The translations under genes and the position numbers were made by a program. 64,000 bases of DNA from Microglena sp. YARC (Eukaryota; Chlorophyta; Chlorophyceae; Chlamydomonadales; Chlamydomonadaceae), in assembly GCA_022414725.1 (NCBI GenBank), contig CM039463.1, forward strand, positions 38,975,369-39,039,368. The letters run 5' to 3'. Shown here piece by piece: positions 42,239 to 54,244 of the stretch. Positions within the stretch are counted from its first letter, which is position 1. Each line of letters starts with the position of its first letter. A model generated the notes under the pieces. The model saw only the letters and a list, made by a program, of their open reading frames with translations. It was not told where the DNA came from and did not search any database.

Positions 42239-44542
42239 TGTAAGAGTCAAGGTAGAAAGTGACGGAGATCGCTCCCAAGGTCTGTATGGACAGCCTATCG
42301 AGGGAGGTGACAATTGTAAATAGACGAAAGGGTAGAATCGATTTTACAAAGGTCTAGCGGCCTCTTTCAGCCGCTTCTATAATAACTAGCATCTGAGCCT
42401 GTCGTACCGACGGGAGGACCCCCGTGGCCACGTCAGCGACAGGTCTCGACCCCCGTGGCCACGTCAGCAACAGGTCTCGGAAAATCGAGATCCGACAACG
42501 GGTAACTCCGAAACGGGGTATTCCGAAACCACTGGGGTATTCTGAAACCACGTCAGCGAATGGCAATCAGCGAGCGGGCAAGAGTGCGTGAGAGCGCAGG
42601 AGATGGCCAAGGGAATGCTGCGATGGGGGGAGCTGCATGCGAAGTTATTGACAGTGGCAGCGAAATGTGTGGGAAAGAGTTTGGGCAGATGGACAAAGGG
42701 AGGCTACACCGTAGAATATCGGGGGACTCAGGCAGCGAGCAACTAAAATAGCAGAAGTGCGAAGGAAAAATCGCGTATCAGAACAGCTTGGCTCAGGAAA
42801 TGCAAGAGAATTTGACAGAGGAGCAGTGAGAAGGAGTATAAAACGACACCGGCTTCATTAGAGCAGTGAAAAGCAGCGCACCAAGCCGGGTAACCTTGGG
42901 CGGGTGGGTGGATGGGTGGACGGCAGACAGGCAATCGTTCCTGTGGATGCGCCGAGAAATCGAGATCCCAGACTGGCTGCCACCTGGGCGACAGGTCGGC
43001 AAGATATGGAACCAAAACCCAGGTGGCTGGGCAAAAAGGGACTGAACACGCGCCGGGCACGCGCTAAACCGCTGACAACGCGCTATTATAGATAGGATAG
43101 GATAGGACTAGCATCTGAGCCCGTCGTACGGATGGGAGGACCACCCCCGTGGCCACGTCAGCAACAGGTCTCGGGAAATCGAGATCCGAAAACGGGTAAC
43201 TCCGAAACGTGTTATCCCGAAAACACTGCCCCTGGCCACGTCAGCGAATGGCAGTCAGCGAGCGGGCAAGAGTGCGTGAGAGCGCAGGAGAAGGCCAAGG
43301 GAATGCTGCGACGGGGGGAGCTGCATGCGAAGTTATTAACAGTGGCAGCGAAAATTGTGGGAAAGAGTTTGGGCAGACAAAGAGAGGCTACACCGTTGAA
43401 TATAGCGGGACTCAGGCAGCGAGCACCGAAAACAGCTGAAGTGCGAAGGAAAATTTGCGTATCATAACGGCCAGGCTCAGGAAATGCAGTGCAAAGCAGC
43501 GCACCAAGCCGGGTAACCTTGGACGGGTGGGTGGATGGGTGGACGGCAGACAGGCAATCGTTCCTGTGGCTGCGCCGAGAAATCGAGATCCCAGACCGGC
43601 TGCCACCTGGGCGACAGGTCGGCAAGATATTTAACCAAAAACCCTAGTTGCTAGGCCAAAAGGCGCCGACCACGCGCCGCGCACGCGCTAAACCGCTGAC
43701 GCCCAACTTTATATATACTGATGACTAGCATCTGAGCCCGTCCTCCCAACGGGAGGACCACCCCCGTGGCCACGTCAGCGACACGTCTCGGAAAATCGAG
43801 ATCCGAAAACGGGTAACTTCGAAACGGCTCCCCTGGCCACGTCAGCGAAAGGCAGCCAGCAAGCTGGCAGGAGTGCGTGAGAGCGCAGGAGAAGGCCAAC
43901 GGAATGCTGTGACGGGGGGAGCTGCATGCGAAGTTATTGGCAGTGGCAGCGGAATCGGTGGGAGGGAGTTTGGGCAGATGGACAAAGGGAGGCTACACCT
44001 TTGAACATCGGGGGACTCAGGCAGCGAGCACCAAAAATAGCAGAAGTGCGAAGGGAAACTCGGGCATCAGAACGGCTAGGCTCAGGAAATGCAAGAGAAT
44101 TTCACAGAAGAGCAGCGAGGAGGAGTTGAAAACGACACCGGCGTCATTAGAGCAGTGCAAAGCAGCGCACGGGGTGAACAGGTCCGCGCAGGAAAAATCG
44201 GGCACCACTCAAGCCGGGTAACCTTAGACGGGTGGGTGGATGGGTGGTCGGCAGAGAGGTAATCGTTCCTGTGGCTGCGCCGAGAAATCGAGATCCCAGA
44301 CTGGCTGCCACCTGATAGATATGGAACCAAAAACCCAAGTGGCTAGGCCAAAAGGGGTCGAACACGCGCCGGGCACGCGCCATACCCTCCACGCCTACTA
44401 CCGCTCTACTTTATATAATAAGATCCTTCAATTCTGGAACCTTCCACGAATTCTACAACAAAACCTCCAACGGAACCTACAACAAAGCCTCCTACGGACC
44501 TCTCAGTCCCGGATTCCTTATATTCGAGGGTCCTCTCTTACA
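42239..44542 (-). repeat. Gypsy-1 5' LTR, 2.3 kb, with three tandem units
   Basis: The LTR runs (minus strand) from TGTAAGAG at 44542 to CTCTTACA at 42239, with perfect 8-bp inverted ends. Inside, a unit of 617-722 bp is repeated three times (starts near 42385, 43107 and 43724, each beginning ACTAGCATCTGAGCC). Two of the junctions carry a minus-strand TATATAAAG-like box (near 43709 and 44410). No coding potential is credible here. The 3' LTR is outside the window, so the LTR assignment rests on the ends, the primer site and the Copia2 sequence flanking it. Confidence 0.78.
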
Positions 44543-44627
44543 TCCCATGGATAAGGGTCTTGTCAGGTACATGAACAGGGGTGAGGTAGAGGTTTTTGTT
44601 CTTTGACCCAGTGACTATTACCTTGTT
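44543..44627 (-). pseudogene. pol: Copia2 pre-integrase fragment
   Basis: The minus strand encodes NKVIVTGSKNKNLYLTPVHV and PDKTLIHG, a copia pre-integrase stretch. It continues the frame that LINE-D interrupts at 50378 and is itself cut by the Gypsy-1 LTR at 44542. Confidence 0.8.
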
Positions 44628-44629
44628 CT

Positions 44630-46125
44630 CCTAGAAACATGCCATAACCATCCTACCACCCTCACCCATATCCAGCTTGCCTCAGACCATGCCTCACTCT
44701 TGGCTGCAATCAATATATCCCTCGATGAGGCCCTCCCTGCCCTCCGGAGAATTCTCACAAACAGCAGACAAACAGCTACCGCCACTGGCAAAGCAGCCTT
44801 CATGACCCAACTATCCAACAAACCTAAACAAGCCCACAGAAACATCTTCAAAACCTCTGATAATCCGACGTCACCCCAGACCCTCCAAGACCCCACCACT
44901 GGCCAACACAAAACGTCCACTAATGACCTCCTGGACATCTTGGGGGAGCACATGGGACACTTGATGGCCCCCCCTCACCACACGAGCACCGGCAAATACC
45001 TACCCCAAGACAGACAGACCGCCCCCCCTCCATGGGCCTCTCTGCTAGACACATTCTCCCTAGAAACCAAGGCCCAACCCCACCAACACTCCAACCCCAT
45101 CCTACCCTACCTCATGGAGTTCTCTAATTACCAACATGCATCCAACACGTAGCAAAAAGCAAACAGGCTGGCCCAGACGGAATCCCCAATGAACTACTAA
45201 CCTGCCTCCCCTGGTCTTGGCACCACACCATACATAAAATGTTTGGGCTTATGTGGATCACCGGCTACACCCCCATTTGCTGGAAGACCTCCAACACCAT
45301 CATGCTTTACAAGAAAGGAGACCCCACCCAAGCCAACCACTACAGACCTATTGGCCTCAACAACACGATGGGTAAATTGTGGACTAACATGGTTACAACA
45401 GTGATGTCCAAATACTTGGACCAATACCAAGTCCTCAGTGACTCCCAAGAGGGATTCAGACAGAACAGAAGCACCCATAGGCAGCTCACCCACCTCCTAC
45501 ATGACATCGAGGATGCGGCCCACTCAAAAAGAGACATGTTTGCTGCCTACTTAGACTTCTCATCTGCCTTTAATATGGTGGACCATGACAAGCTGCTCCA
45601 AACTATGTATGACCTTGGAATCCCGGTAGATGTCATTGAAACAGTGAAAGGAATTTACAACGGGGCTACTACCCACATGTACCTCAACAACACTCAAGGC
45701 AAACCAATTCAAATCACAAGAGGCACCATCCAAGGTGACACCCTCTCCCCCTACTCTTCATCATCTTCATCGAACCTCTCCTCAGATGGCTACAAGCCGG
45801 GGGCAGAGGATACAAGCAAGACATTACCTCAACATCCAATACTGACCAAGATAAAACAGGTAGCCTAGGATATGCTGATGACACCAGTGTGGTCACTAAC
45901 ACAGCAGACAACCTCAAGGTACAATGCCTTAAAGTGCAACAATTCAGTACTTGGTCTGGGATTCCTCTTAATGGGGGTAAATGCATGATCACTGGCATAT
46001 TGCATGGCTCCCACCCCAAGGATCCCACCAACCACAAGGGCCTAACCAAACTTCTCCACAACACCATCCTCATTAACGACACATGGGCTACATACCTTCC
46101 CCAAATGAACCATACAAGTATCTAG
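44630..46125 (+). pseudogene. LINE-D endonuclease end and reverse transcriptase
   Basis: The first residues, LLETCHNHPTTLTHIQLASDHASLL, contain the S-D-H motif that closes AP-like endonucleases. Reverse transcriptase follows: GPDGIPNELL near 45175, YKKGDPTQANHYRPIGLNNT near 45310, EGFRQNRSTHRQLTHLLHDI, AAYLDFSSAFNMVDHDKL (first catalytic Asp), GTIQGDTLSP, and GYADDTSVV near 45870 (catalytic Y-A-D-D). Frameshifts near 45155 and 45750 break the frame. Confidence 0.87.
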
Positions 46126-48788
46126 GGGTGCCGGTTAGCCTCACCCTAAACTGGAGACCCCTCATGAAACAAGCCTTGGCCCTCATACATAGTAAAGGAC
46201 ACCAAATCCTCACCACTGCCAAACCAAAAGGCGCCACCCCTCTCCAATGTCTCAGACTCATCACCACGTGTATTAAACCTGCCATCACCTACCCTATGAC
46301 TGTAGCACCCTACAGCTACTCGGATATAGGCATCTTAGACAAGGCCTTATGGACCCTGGCTAAAAAATGCTGTGACCTACACCCCTCATTCCCAACTGCT
46401 AGTGTCTGCCTCCCCTTGGGACAGGCAGGATTGGGTATCCCCTCCCTAATGGTGGACTATGCTCAAATTACAGCAGCCCACCTCACTAGGTCCCTCAACG
46501 ACACGGGGAAACTAGGCAGGCTCACTACAGCCCTCCTCCACAAAGAAGCTGCTATGCTCCAGGGTATGGATCCTCTTACCTTGCCCAGCCACACACTTCA
46601 ATACTTTACCTTGGCCAGGCAAATGCACATCCTCAAAAGAGCCTCCATCCAAATCCATATGGAGGATGAAACCCTACTCAACCCCCTTCAAGACTCCCTC
46701 CCGGACTTACCCCAACACACCATTCCCCCCAACCTTCTCAAAACCCTCATTCCCTTGGGCATTACTTCCCTAGCTGACATTTTGAGCCCTGATGGGACCA
46801 CAATCATCCCATCCAATACCCTCTCGCACACCTTTGGCACCAGAGTCTCCACTAGGCATAAAGTTGCCCTCAACAGACTCAGCCTACACCTGTGCTCTCC
46901 ACCCCCACCTGGAAGCCCACCTCAACCCTACTCCTGCCACAGCCCCCTGCCCTTGGCATCGAGGACCCTCCCCATCCACCTACGCATTCCCCAACGGCAC
47001 ATTACCAAGTTCTCCACATATACTATCAGCCACCACCTTAACAACTGGGACACCCCCCAAACTGCCCCGACCCTTGACCCCCAATGACGGCATCCTTACC
47101 CCAACCACAACACAGCCCCCACGCATAATATCGAGGAGATCCCTGCCTCCAATGCACACATGTGGTGGGCCAGAGAGTCCTATCTTCACCCCACCAAGTA
47201 TGCTCAAGCCTGGAGCACTGACCCCAAGATTGCTTGGACTGCCAGAATGCAATTCATCAGAAATGACACCCACAAATGTACTGACGCCTCCTACTACAAA
47301 CACCACACCATCCGTAAGAACAGCTCCCCCGACGACCTGGTGCATGCTGTCTCTACCCCAGACCTTCTTGCTCCCCCAACCCAGCCAAGCTCCTCCACCT
47401 CCTATATGGAAACCAACACAGCCTGACCCACCTCCTGGGCTTCAGAGCCCAAAAGAGGAAGGCTAACGAACCTCGAGAAACCCCCCATCACAGATATTGG
47501 AGGGTCCAGAAAGCCCATGCACCATTCTCTGCCACCATCTCCCTTGTTACATATCTGCTGGCCTCCCCGTGCATTCCCACAACTACTCCTCTGCCACCTC
47601 CATTGTAGTCACTTGTCCCCGTCCATCTCACAGAGGAACAAATCACCCTGCTGGTTGGCCCCACCAGATTTCAGGAACTCCTCCATGCCTACAACACTGA
47701 AACTACCCCCAAAGCCCCCTCCCCTCCATTCCACCCAGACAAGACCTCCACCTCACTAACCTCCAACAACAAGGACAGTGGGCGGAGGGAGGAGAGTTTG
47801 ATGCCAAATGGTATAGCGAACTCAGGCAAAACCTCATCATTAACACGGCAGACCACCACCCAGACTGGGATATCCACCCCCCGGCAAATACCACATACAG
47901 GCTGGTACACTGAATGACAGGTACCACCACCTCCCTCCCCAACTCAAGAACGGAGACACCACCTACATCTACTCACCAACAGGCCAATGTGTCGGTCATA
48001 TACCCCTCTCCCAACTGCACCTCCTCCACCACAGATACCATACCACCAAGGCACACTCTCCCCACCTCTGGACCCTCCACAGCACAGGAACCTTCGCTGG
48101 AGACGTAGCCACCCTCCTATCACAGCACAAAGACACTACCACCTCCAATGTCTCCCCTGCCATACACAAAGCTATGTCCACCCTGGGGATGACAACGGAC
48201 CTTGACACATCACCCCTCCTAGTGAGTTCCCACCTCCCCATGGGCAACACCCCCACCCCCATAGGCCAACTTTTTGGCTTAGGACCCCACTGCTACACCC
48301 AACCTTGGTACGGGGGAAACACACACCTCACCAGCCAGAACCCTGAAGAGGCCCACAAGGCTGTTCGATGGGCACTAGGCAGTGCCATACATGCTCACAC
48401 CCTTGATATTCCCGCGTGCACCATTCTCTTGGTCCCACACAAACCCACATATGCCCATAACGCCCTCCTAAATCACCCATGGGCTATGGAACTAGCCACT
48501 CTGCCTCCCAAGGCCAAACCCCTCACCCCCTCCCTAATCTGGACGGGGGGAAAACTCAACCCTGCCAAGAGACACAGAGGAACCTACAAACTCATTGCCA
48601 TCTCAAACCCAGCTGGCCATGCCAAGTACCTCCACAACCCACCCACCACATGGGCCAAACCATGAGGGACATGGGGCCACTTCCATCCCACGACCAGGTC
48701 CCCCCCCTCCCAACTGGGCCTTCCTACCACCCACCTACCCAAGGCACTTAGCTCCCTCCTCAAGACCTGGGCACAACAACCCACCCCC
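46083..48788 (+). pseudogene. LINE-D thumb and linker region
   Basis: The frame 46083-47087 reads YLGVPVSLTLNWRPLMKQAL and LIHSKGHQILTTAKPKGATP, which is usual after LINE reverse transcriptases. It continues through ITYPMTVAPYSYSDIGILDK and LPLGQAGLGIPSLMVDYAQI. From about 47090 coding is broken among three frames; one piece (48174-48665) contains WYGGNTHLTSQNPEEAHKAV. I recognise no domain between the thumb and RNase H. Confidence 0.75.
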
Positions 48789-49430
48789 ATGCAGATAGAC
48801 CCCACACCCATAACACCCCCTGTGCTCCCGTGCACACATGCTATCCTACAAGCACCAGGCCTCGCTCTATACACAGATGGCAGTGCCATCATAGACAAAG
48901 ACGGCGTCCTACGCCTAGGGGCAGGCGTATACTCCCCCAGGGCCGCTGCACGTTGCCTCCGCATAGACCCTGGCGGACAGGGCATCACTGCCGACATCAA
49001 TCGCGCCGAACTCGTGGCAATCCAACAAGCACTCATACACTCCGAAATATATGAAGAACTCACCATCTACTCCGACAGCTTATGTTCCTTGCAGCTTATT
49101 AACCTGCACATTTACCATCCCAGCAGGACCCGGGAAAACAAACACCGCAACCTCCTGCAAGACATCGCCATCCACATTATCAACAGACACAACGCTGCTG
49201 CTACCACACGCCTGCTTAAGGTCCGATCTCACTCAGGAATCATAGGGAATGACGAGGCAGACACGCTCGCGAAAGAAGCGACGACAGGATACAATGTAAT
49301 TGGGCCAGTTAAAACGGGGAACATGCGCACCTCAATATGCATTGGCCGTCTGTCCAGCCCCCCAAATCTATTAATGGGGACCAGCCCCCCGGCACCCGGC
49401 CAACAATCTCACCAAGGGTATCAAGGCTAA
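48789..49430 (+). pseudogene. LINE-D RNase H domain
   Basis: This is a classic ribonuclease H fold. Its residues are the Asp of LALYTDGSAIIDKD, Glu of INRAELVAIQQAL, Asp of ELTIYSDSLCSLQL, and H...D of VRSHSGIIGNDEADTLAKEA. The frame is open through all four catalytic positions. An upstream methionine at 48789 is unlikely to be a natural start. Confidence 0.9.
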
Positions 49431-49484
49431 CCTCCCCACCCCCTGCACACCGGGCATGCCAACACCACGGGCATATACTCCTCC

Positions 49485-50285
49485 ATGTGGGAGCAAGCCA
49501 ACCCCTTCCTCCTCCCTCAGGCTAGTAATCGTTTCTGGCAATCCACCGACATGAAATGGTGGCAAAAAATACAAATCCACAAGGCTCGGTGGGGACGCTT
49601 ATGGACTAGGAAATTGGCGTACAGATACAAACGCCCCTATGGTACTAGCACTAGCCCCCCCTCTGATGATAACTGCCCTCTTTGTCGCAAAGCACAGGAC
49701 GGAGCTGGCCATATTCTTGCTGGGTGCAGCCACCCTGTCTTCAAAGGAATGTATATTAACAGACATAATAAGGCGGTCCAAATCATCCAAAAGGCAGTAG
49801 CCAAAGGAGCTCTGGGGGCTCTTCCCATGTACATGGATGCAGGCACTTGTGAAGCGACCTCCGACATTCCCACAAGAACCCCAACCACCCTCAAACCCCC
49901 TGATCTTCCCCAAGCCACATGGGATAAATACAGGCCTGATCTCCTCCTCATTGACGACGAATCCAAACCAAGAAAAGCCTACCTAGTTGAACTGGGCTAC
50001 TGCTCAGACACTAACCACCAAATCAAATTCCAGGAAAAGAGCGTTCAGCATAAGGAGCTCCAATGTATCCTTCAACAACAAGGATTCCTTGTACACTACC
50101 TAGTCTTCACCATAGGTACCACTGGTACCATACCAATCACAACTATTACCAATCTCTCCACCTTAGGGATCAGTCGCGAACACGTAGACAAACTCATCTC
50201 TAAGCTGCACAGAGAATCTACCGCCTCCTGTACCAGCATTCTTGCCACACGTCGCATGAAGGAGTCCCTCCCGCCTGGAGGGTGA
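49485..50285 (+). CDS. LINE-D C-terminal CCHC and restriction-like endonuclease region
   Basis: The frame of 266 codons contains C-PL-C-RKAQDGAG-H-ILAG-C (C-x2-C-x8-H-x4-C), the spacing typical of LINEs with a restriction-like endonuclease. About 100 residues on are Y-R-P-D-LLLIDD and YLVELGYCSDTN with a following K, consistent with the PD-(D/E)xK pattern. The distance from RPD to E (16 residues) is slightly longer than the usual 12-14. It ends at MKESLPPGG. The 3' untranslated region is only about 90 bp. Confidence 0.72.
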   Translation: MWEQANPFLLPQASNRFWQSTDMKWWQKIQIHKARWGRLWTRKLAYRYKRPYGTSTSPPSDDNCPLCRKAQDGAGHILAGCSHPVFKGMYINRHNKAVQIIQKAVAKGALGALPMYMDAGTCEATSDIPTRTPTTLKPPDLPQATWDKYRPDLLLIDDESKPRKAYLVELGYCSDTNHQIKFQEKSVQHKELQCILQQQGFLVHYLVFTIGTTGTIPITTITNLSTLGISREHVDKLISKLHRESTASCTSILATRRMKESLPPGG

Positions 50286-50377
50286 CACTTACTATGTCTG
50301 CCATGGTGACTTTCCCCAGCTGCGGCGTACGGGAGGGTCCCCTTAACACCACGCCCCTCCAGGCGTTATCTTTTTTT
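50286..50377 (+). other. LINE-D 3' end
   Basis: The stretch CCTTAACACCACGCCCCTCC, then AGGCGTTATC, T7 and ATTACC, matches the SINE end at 21226-21263. ATTACC also belongs to the target duplication, so the element end and target overlap by microhomology. Confidence 0.8.
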
Positions 50378-50865
50378 ATTACCTTGTTGTTAATGGACAT
50401 AGTGCAGGCACTGGAGTCAAAATTGACTGACATAGTGGGATTTGATTTGATAGCTGCAGCCATGGACATAAGGTTGGGTGTTCTTGGATCATCATTGAGG
50501 TGGACATTTTTAAGGTTGTGAATCTTGCCATTGTCTGCTCTGATGAGGGCGCTTCCAGATCTGCTAATGTAGGTGAATCCTGATGCAGTCTGAACTTTGA
50601 TATGAGGTGTTATGGGTTGTATGTCAAATAACAGCGACTCATTTCCTGTCATGTGTGAGGTAGCTCCTGTGTCCATGATCCAGTTAACTGCCATCCGATC
50701 TGTGCGTGGAGATGCATTGAGGGCATTCGATGGTGGGTTAGATGTAGGGGAGGATGATCGGGTCATGTTTTCATATGCGATGGAAATGGATGCAACAGAT
50801 TCGGCTGGGGCTGGTGTATGTTGTCGAGCGTCTGATGAGCGCTCGTACAGGGATCTGAGGGCCAA
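50378..50865 (-). pseudogene. pol: Copia2 protease and flanking region
   Basis: The minus strand encodes NWIMDTGATSHMTGNESLLF, a copia protease active site (D-T-G). The usual downstream blocks follow: GSALIRADNGKIHNLKNVHL, then PRTPNLMSMAAAIKSN. Coding continues beyond LINE-D at 44627. Copia2 keeps an intact D-T-G, unlike the HpLTR elements. Confidence 0.85.
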
Positions 50866-51252
50866 TAGCAGCTCGTCTGGATCATTGTGGTGTTTGTGTT
50901 CCTTGCTTATTTGTTCTGAGAGGTGCGCAAGGATGTACTTGATCTGAAAACTAGGTAACTGGTTGGATCCAGGGGGAAAGTAGAGTTAAGATACCTTAAG
51001 TTCAGCTTCCATAGCATCAATCCAGTAGTCAAAGAAGAGTGTGTGGAAGATGAAGACCGGAGGAGGCTTCCTCTGGTTTCGGGTTGCGGGTTGTTGCATA
51101 GTAGAAGAGTAGTTGCAAAGCAACGGCGAGGGAGGTGGGAAGCGAAGGGAGGGTAGGAGATTGGAGAAAGCGGTGGGAAGTTGCGAAGCAATAGGGTTGG
51201 GAGGAAATTGAGATCGGCTGATGTTGCGGGGCAATTGTGTGGGAGAGGGGAA

Positions 51253-51292
<40 letters not shown>
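50866..51292 (-). pseudogene. gag: Copia2 gag start and poly-C leader
   Basis: From 51097 the minus strand reads MQQPATRNQRKPPPVFIFHT and FDYWIDAMEAELKVS, then a frameshift. The layout (PPPVF...W...MEAEL) is that of a copia gag opening. The leader upstream contains about 38 consecutive C (minus strand) at 51254-51291. Most of gag between 50866 and 50980 is out of frame or missing. Confidence 0.6.
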
Positions 51293-51293
<1 letters not shown>

Positions 51294-51502
51294 GTTGGTT
51301 ACACAGTGAAGACTGAAGTAGAAGAAGGAGGCACGCGACCAGTGCGCTCATATCGAGAACGGGAGTCTGCAGGAAGATCCTGCAGACCCGTGTAGGTCAC
51401 AGCTAGCCTGTGGCCTAGTGGCAGGCAACTCGGGACTAGGAGAGACCAGGCACCGGTATGCATTATGCCGACTCAGTGTCCGACGTATATCGGACAATAA
51501 CA
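51293..51502 (-). repeat. HpLTR-2 3' LTR
   Basis: Hairpins are GTCCGATATACGTCGGAC (51478-51495), a GGCCACAG/CTGTGACC stem (51395-51415) and GTCTGCAGGA/TCCTGCAGAC (51361-51389). Confidence 0.85.
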
Positions 51503-52700
51503 TCCCCCCCAACTTGAGGTATTCTTGAGCTCAAGAATTCCTGAAGTTAACTGAGGGGCATAAGAAATTAATATATATATATAAAAGAAATACAATGACT
51601 AAGAGCTGGTCTGCTTCGGTCAAGAACTTGGACAATAAGATTATTCAGGTCAAGACTAAAGGAAGCACTTGGAAAGTCTCGAAGTCAGTAAGTCACTATA
51701 TGTGGCTGTACATTGGTCAGGCTTGTCAAGAGATCAGATGTCAGATAATCAGGACTGTGGCAAGGCGGGCTGGCACAGTCAAGGTGGTAATCTTATCTAA
51801 GAACTCTAAATCACTGGTCTAGGTTGGTAGCTTTTAAGGAGCTGCCAGGTCGGTACAGACTTAAACTAAAGTAAGTCTATTAGGGGAAGGAGAATTTATA
51901 CTGTCAAACCTGAGGCCATCTAACTATTCCCCCTCTAATTGGGAAGTCGAAATCCTGCAAAGACTTGTCAAATCAAGAGTGACATCAGGATAACGAAATC
52001 AGAGACTGGCAGGACTAAGTGTGATACATCCCACCTAGAAGGCAGTTGGGATGCATAAGGTCAGCATACTATTCCCCCCATAATTTGGGGGCTCTAAATG
52101 GATCCACAAATTGGATGACATTATGATGGATCCACAATGCGGATAACATTATGAGAAATAACTAAAGGTAACTAAAGGTAGACATCCCCCGCTAGCTCAT
52201 AACTATCTGTCCAGATGGAAGGATAGGGTGAGGTACTTCCAGTATCATTTATAAGATATAAGAAGGTGGGCTTGACAGTAAATACAACTGTCTTCCATAG
52301 GGGAGGTACATGCTGAGAAGTCATTTGAAAACAGCATGTAACTAGAGGGCCAGGTTGGCAAGAAAACTAGTCAAACTGCTGTGTTAGTACATGGCAGGAC
52401 ATGATTTAAATTCCTAGAGTGTTCATTGCTATTAAAAAATGACAAGCAGGTCAGGGGGCACATTTAAATGCCAGGTGCTGGGATGTCATCCAGGGTCAGT
52501 AGCTTGGCTGCCATGTTGCTAGAGTTGTCGCCATGTCGCTAGGAGCTGTTGAGAAGGTAAAGGGCTTGTAGGGCCTGCTGGGGAACTGCAGGTCATTTGC
52601 GTACTTCTAGGGAGCTGCTGGGGAAATCAATCGGACTCTACTAGGGAGGTGCCATGTGGGTAGGAATGGTAGAACAGCGGTACTTGCGGTTTATGCAAGT
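51503..52700 (-). other. HpLTR-2 3' non-coding region
   Basis: The first 60 bp match the region before the HpLTR-1 3' LTR. The rest is moderately AT-rich with only short, unconvincing reading frames. Near 52170 there is a tandem AACTAAAGGT pair. I see no gene here. Confidence 0.6.
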
Positions 52701-53760
52701 CAGTGTGCAGATCAGATCATAATACTTAGATCAGCGCAGCATGAGGTAATCAGATCAGTGCATTCCCCCCGTTCAGTGAGGGTATCGCTCACTCACAAGT
52801 TTCATCTATCCTATGTCCACCAGGATGTGTGGCTTCTTGGGTGTCTTGTGACGGGGATGTGGACAGGGCAGGGGGGAAATGCCTTGGGAGACAGGGGTGA
52901 TGTGAGGATGGTTGATGGTTTTCTCCCATGCAATCAGAGCGTCAATGGGAGTGGGAGGCGTGGTTACGTGCTCATTCAGTGGATGTGGATGTGTTGTACG
53001 ATGTGGAGGTTGATGTGTCTGACGTGTGTGAGTTGGATGTGTGTGAGGTGGATGTGTCTGATGTGTGTGAGGTGGATGTACTGGATGTACTTGCATAGGT
53101 CCTAAGGTCCCCCCCATGCAAGTGAGCATCATCACTATCACTATCGGCAGCAAGGTATTCTTCCCCACCATGGGAAGTGGTGAGAGTGGGAGCAGAGTGG
53201 GCAGATGTGTCCTCATCAGGGGCACATGATGGTGCAGCATGTGATATGTGTAGTGCTGGACCATGGGCATCTACAGATGGGAATGGCATTGCATCTGCTG
53301 GTGAGGATTCATGGTGCAGGGGTTCTCCATACAGGGGTTCTTAATACAGGGGTTCTCCATACAAGCAGCTTGTGGATGTGGGAAAGGATGTTTTCACCCA
53401 GTTATCATGGAATAGTTGGGCACTATCTTCATCTGCTTGGTCCATCCAATCTGGTCTATCAATCAGGCCCCCCCCATGCAAGTGAGGATCATCAAGAGAG
53501 TTGCACCCATCAGGAGCTGTGGTGGGTATGGGGGCAGAGTGAGATGGAAGCACTTCAGCATTAGTCTGACTTGCTTAGGTATCAATCAGGTCCCCTCCAT
53601 GTAAGTGAGGATCATCAAGAGAGGTGCACCTATCAGAAGATGTGGTGGGTGTGGGGGCAGAGTGAGATGGAAGCACTGCAGCATTAGTCTGACTTGCATA
53701 GGTCCTAAGGTCCCCCCCATGCAAGTGATGGTCAGGAAGACAGGTGTCCCCAACAGCAGT
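52701..53760 (-). pseudogene. HpLTR-2 degenerate protein with tandem peptide repeats
   Basis: Minus-strand frames (52972-53289, 53341-53553, 53586-53810) encode a Thr/Ser/His-rich protein. An approximately 121-bp unit is repeated between 53465 and 53730, and a further partial match lies at 53100. The unit encodes CTSLDDPHLHGGDLID and LPSHSAPTPTT. There are stops and frame changes between copies. I recognise no domain. Confidence 0.55.
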
Positions 53761-53812
53761 GCAGAGTGCTGTGGTGGGTGTAGGGACAGAGTCGACCTCA
53801 TCAGGGACATAT

Positions 53813-54050
53813 TACATTACATTACATGTTAAAGTCTACTTGACACCGCGAGGGTGTATGAGACTCTGTGCTTTAAACAAAAAGAAAAAGCACCCACAAA
53901 GCAAAAACCCCATTACATCAGGGGTGTGTCGAGGACAAACAAACCAAACTCCCAACCACCGTTTTGGTGGCGTAGGTATTAAACCCCTTAGAGCCGGACC
54001 CAGATCTCAACCACTTACAGTGGCGGAGGTAAGAAGCTAACAAATGAGAA
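53813..54050 (-). mobile_element. LINE-T copy 3, short 3' fragment
   Basis: ATTAC repeats (53811-53825) are followed by the 3' untranslated region shared with 14355-14590 at near identity, including CCGTTTTGGTGGCGTAGGT. Only about 240 bp survive. No convincing target duplication is visible. Confidence 0.87.
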
Positions 54051-54244
54051 TATGTAAGACGTCCCGTCTGCTCAAGTTCTAATTGCAGGTTAGGGTGGAG
54101 GTGCAGGCTCGGGTACAGGGGTCCCCCATGCAAGCGAATAGCATTATCATTTGATATGGTATGGTGGCTCAAGATTGTGGATGTGGGAAACCCAGTCTTC
54201 ACCCAGTTATCATGGATTCTCTGAATGGTCATCTCTTGGATTTG

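Larger units (their letters stand above)
44628..50377 (+). mobile_element. LINE-D, 5'-truncated LINE with two endonuclease types
   Basis: The insertion is flanked by ATTACCTTGTT (44617-44627, 50378-50388), and the Copia2 frame rejoins exactly across it. Domains in order are the end of an AP-like endonuclease, reverse transcriptase, a long linker, RNase H, a CCHC motif and a restriction-like endonuclease signature. This combination is known from the Dualen (RandI) clade first described in Chlamydomonas. The element starts inside its first endonuclease. Confidence 0.88.

Noticed and set aside
42354..44330. Several 60-140-codon frames in the tandem region
   Set aside because: They occur in shifted frames in each repeat unit and are not conserved between units, so they are not genes.
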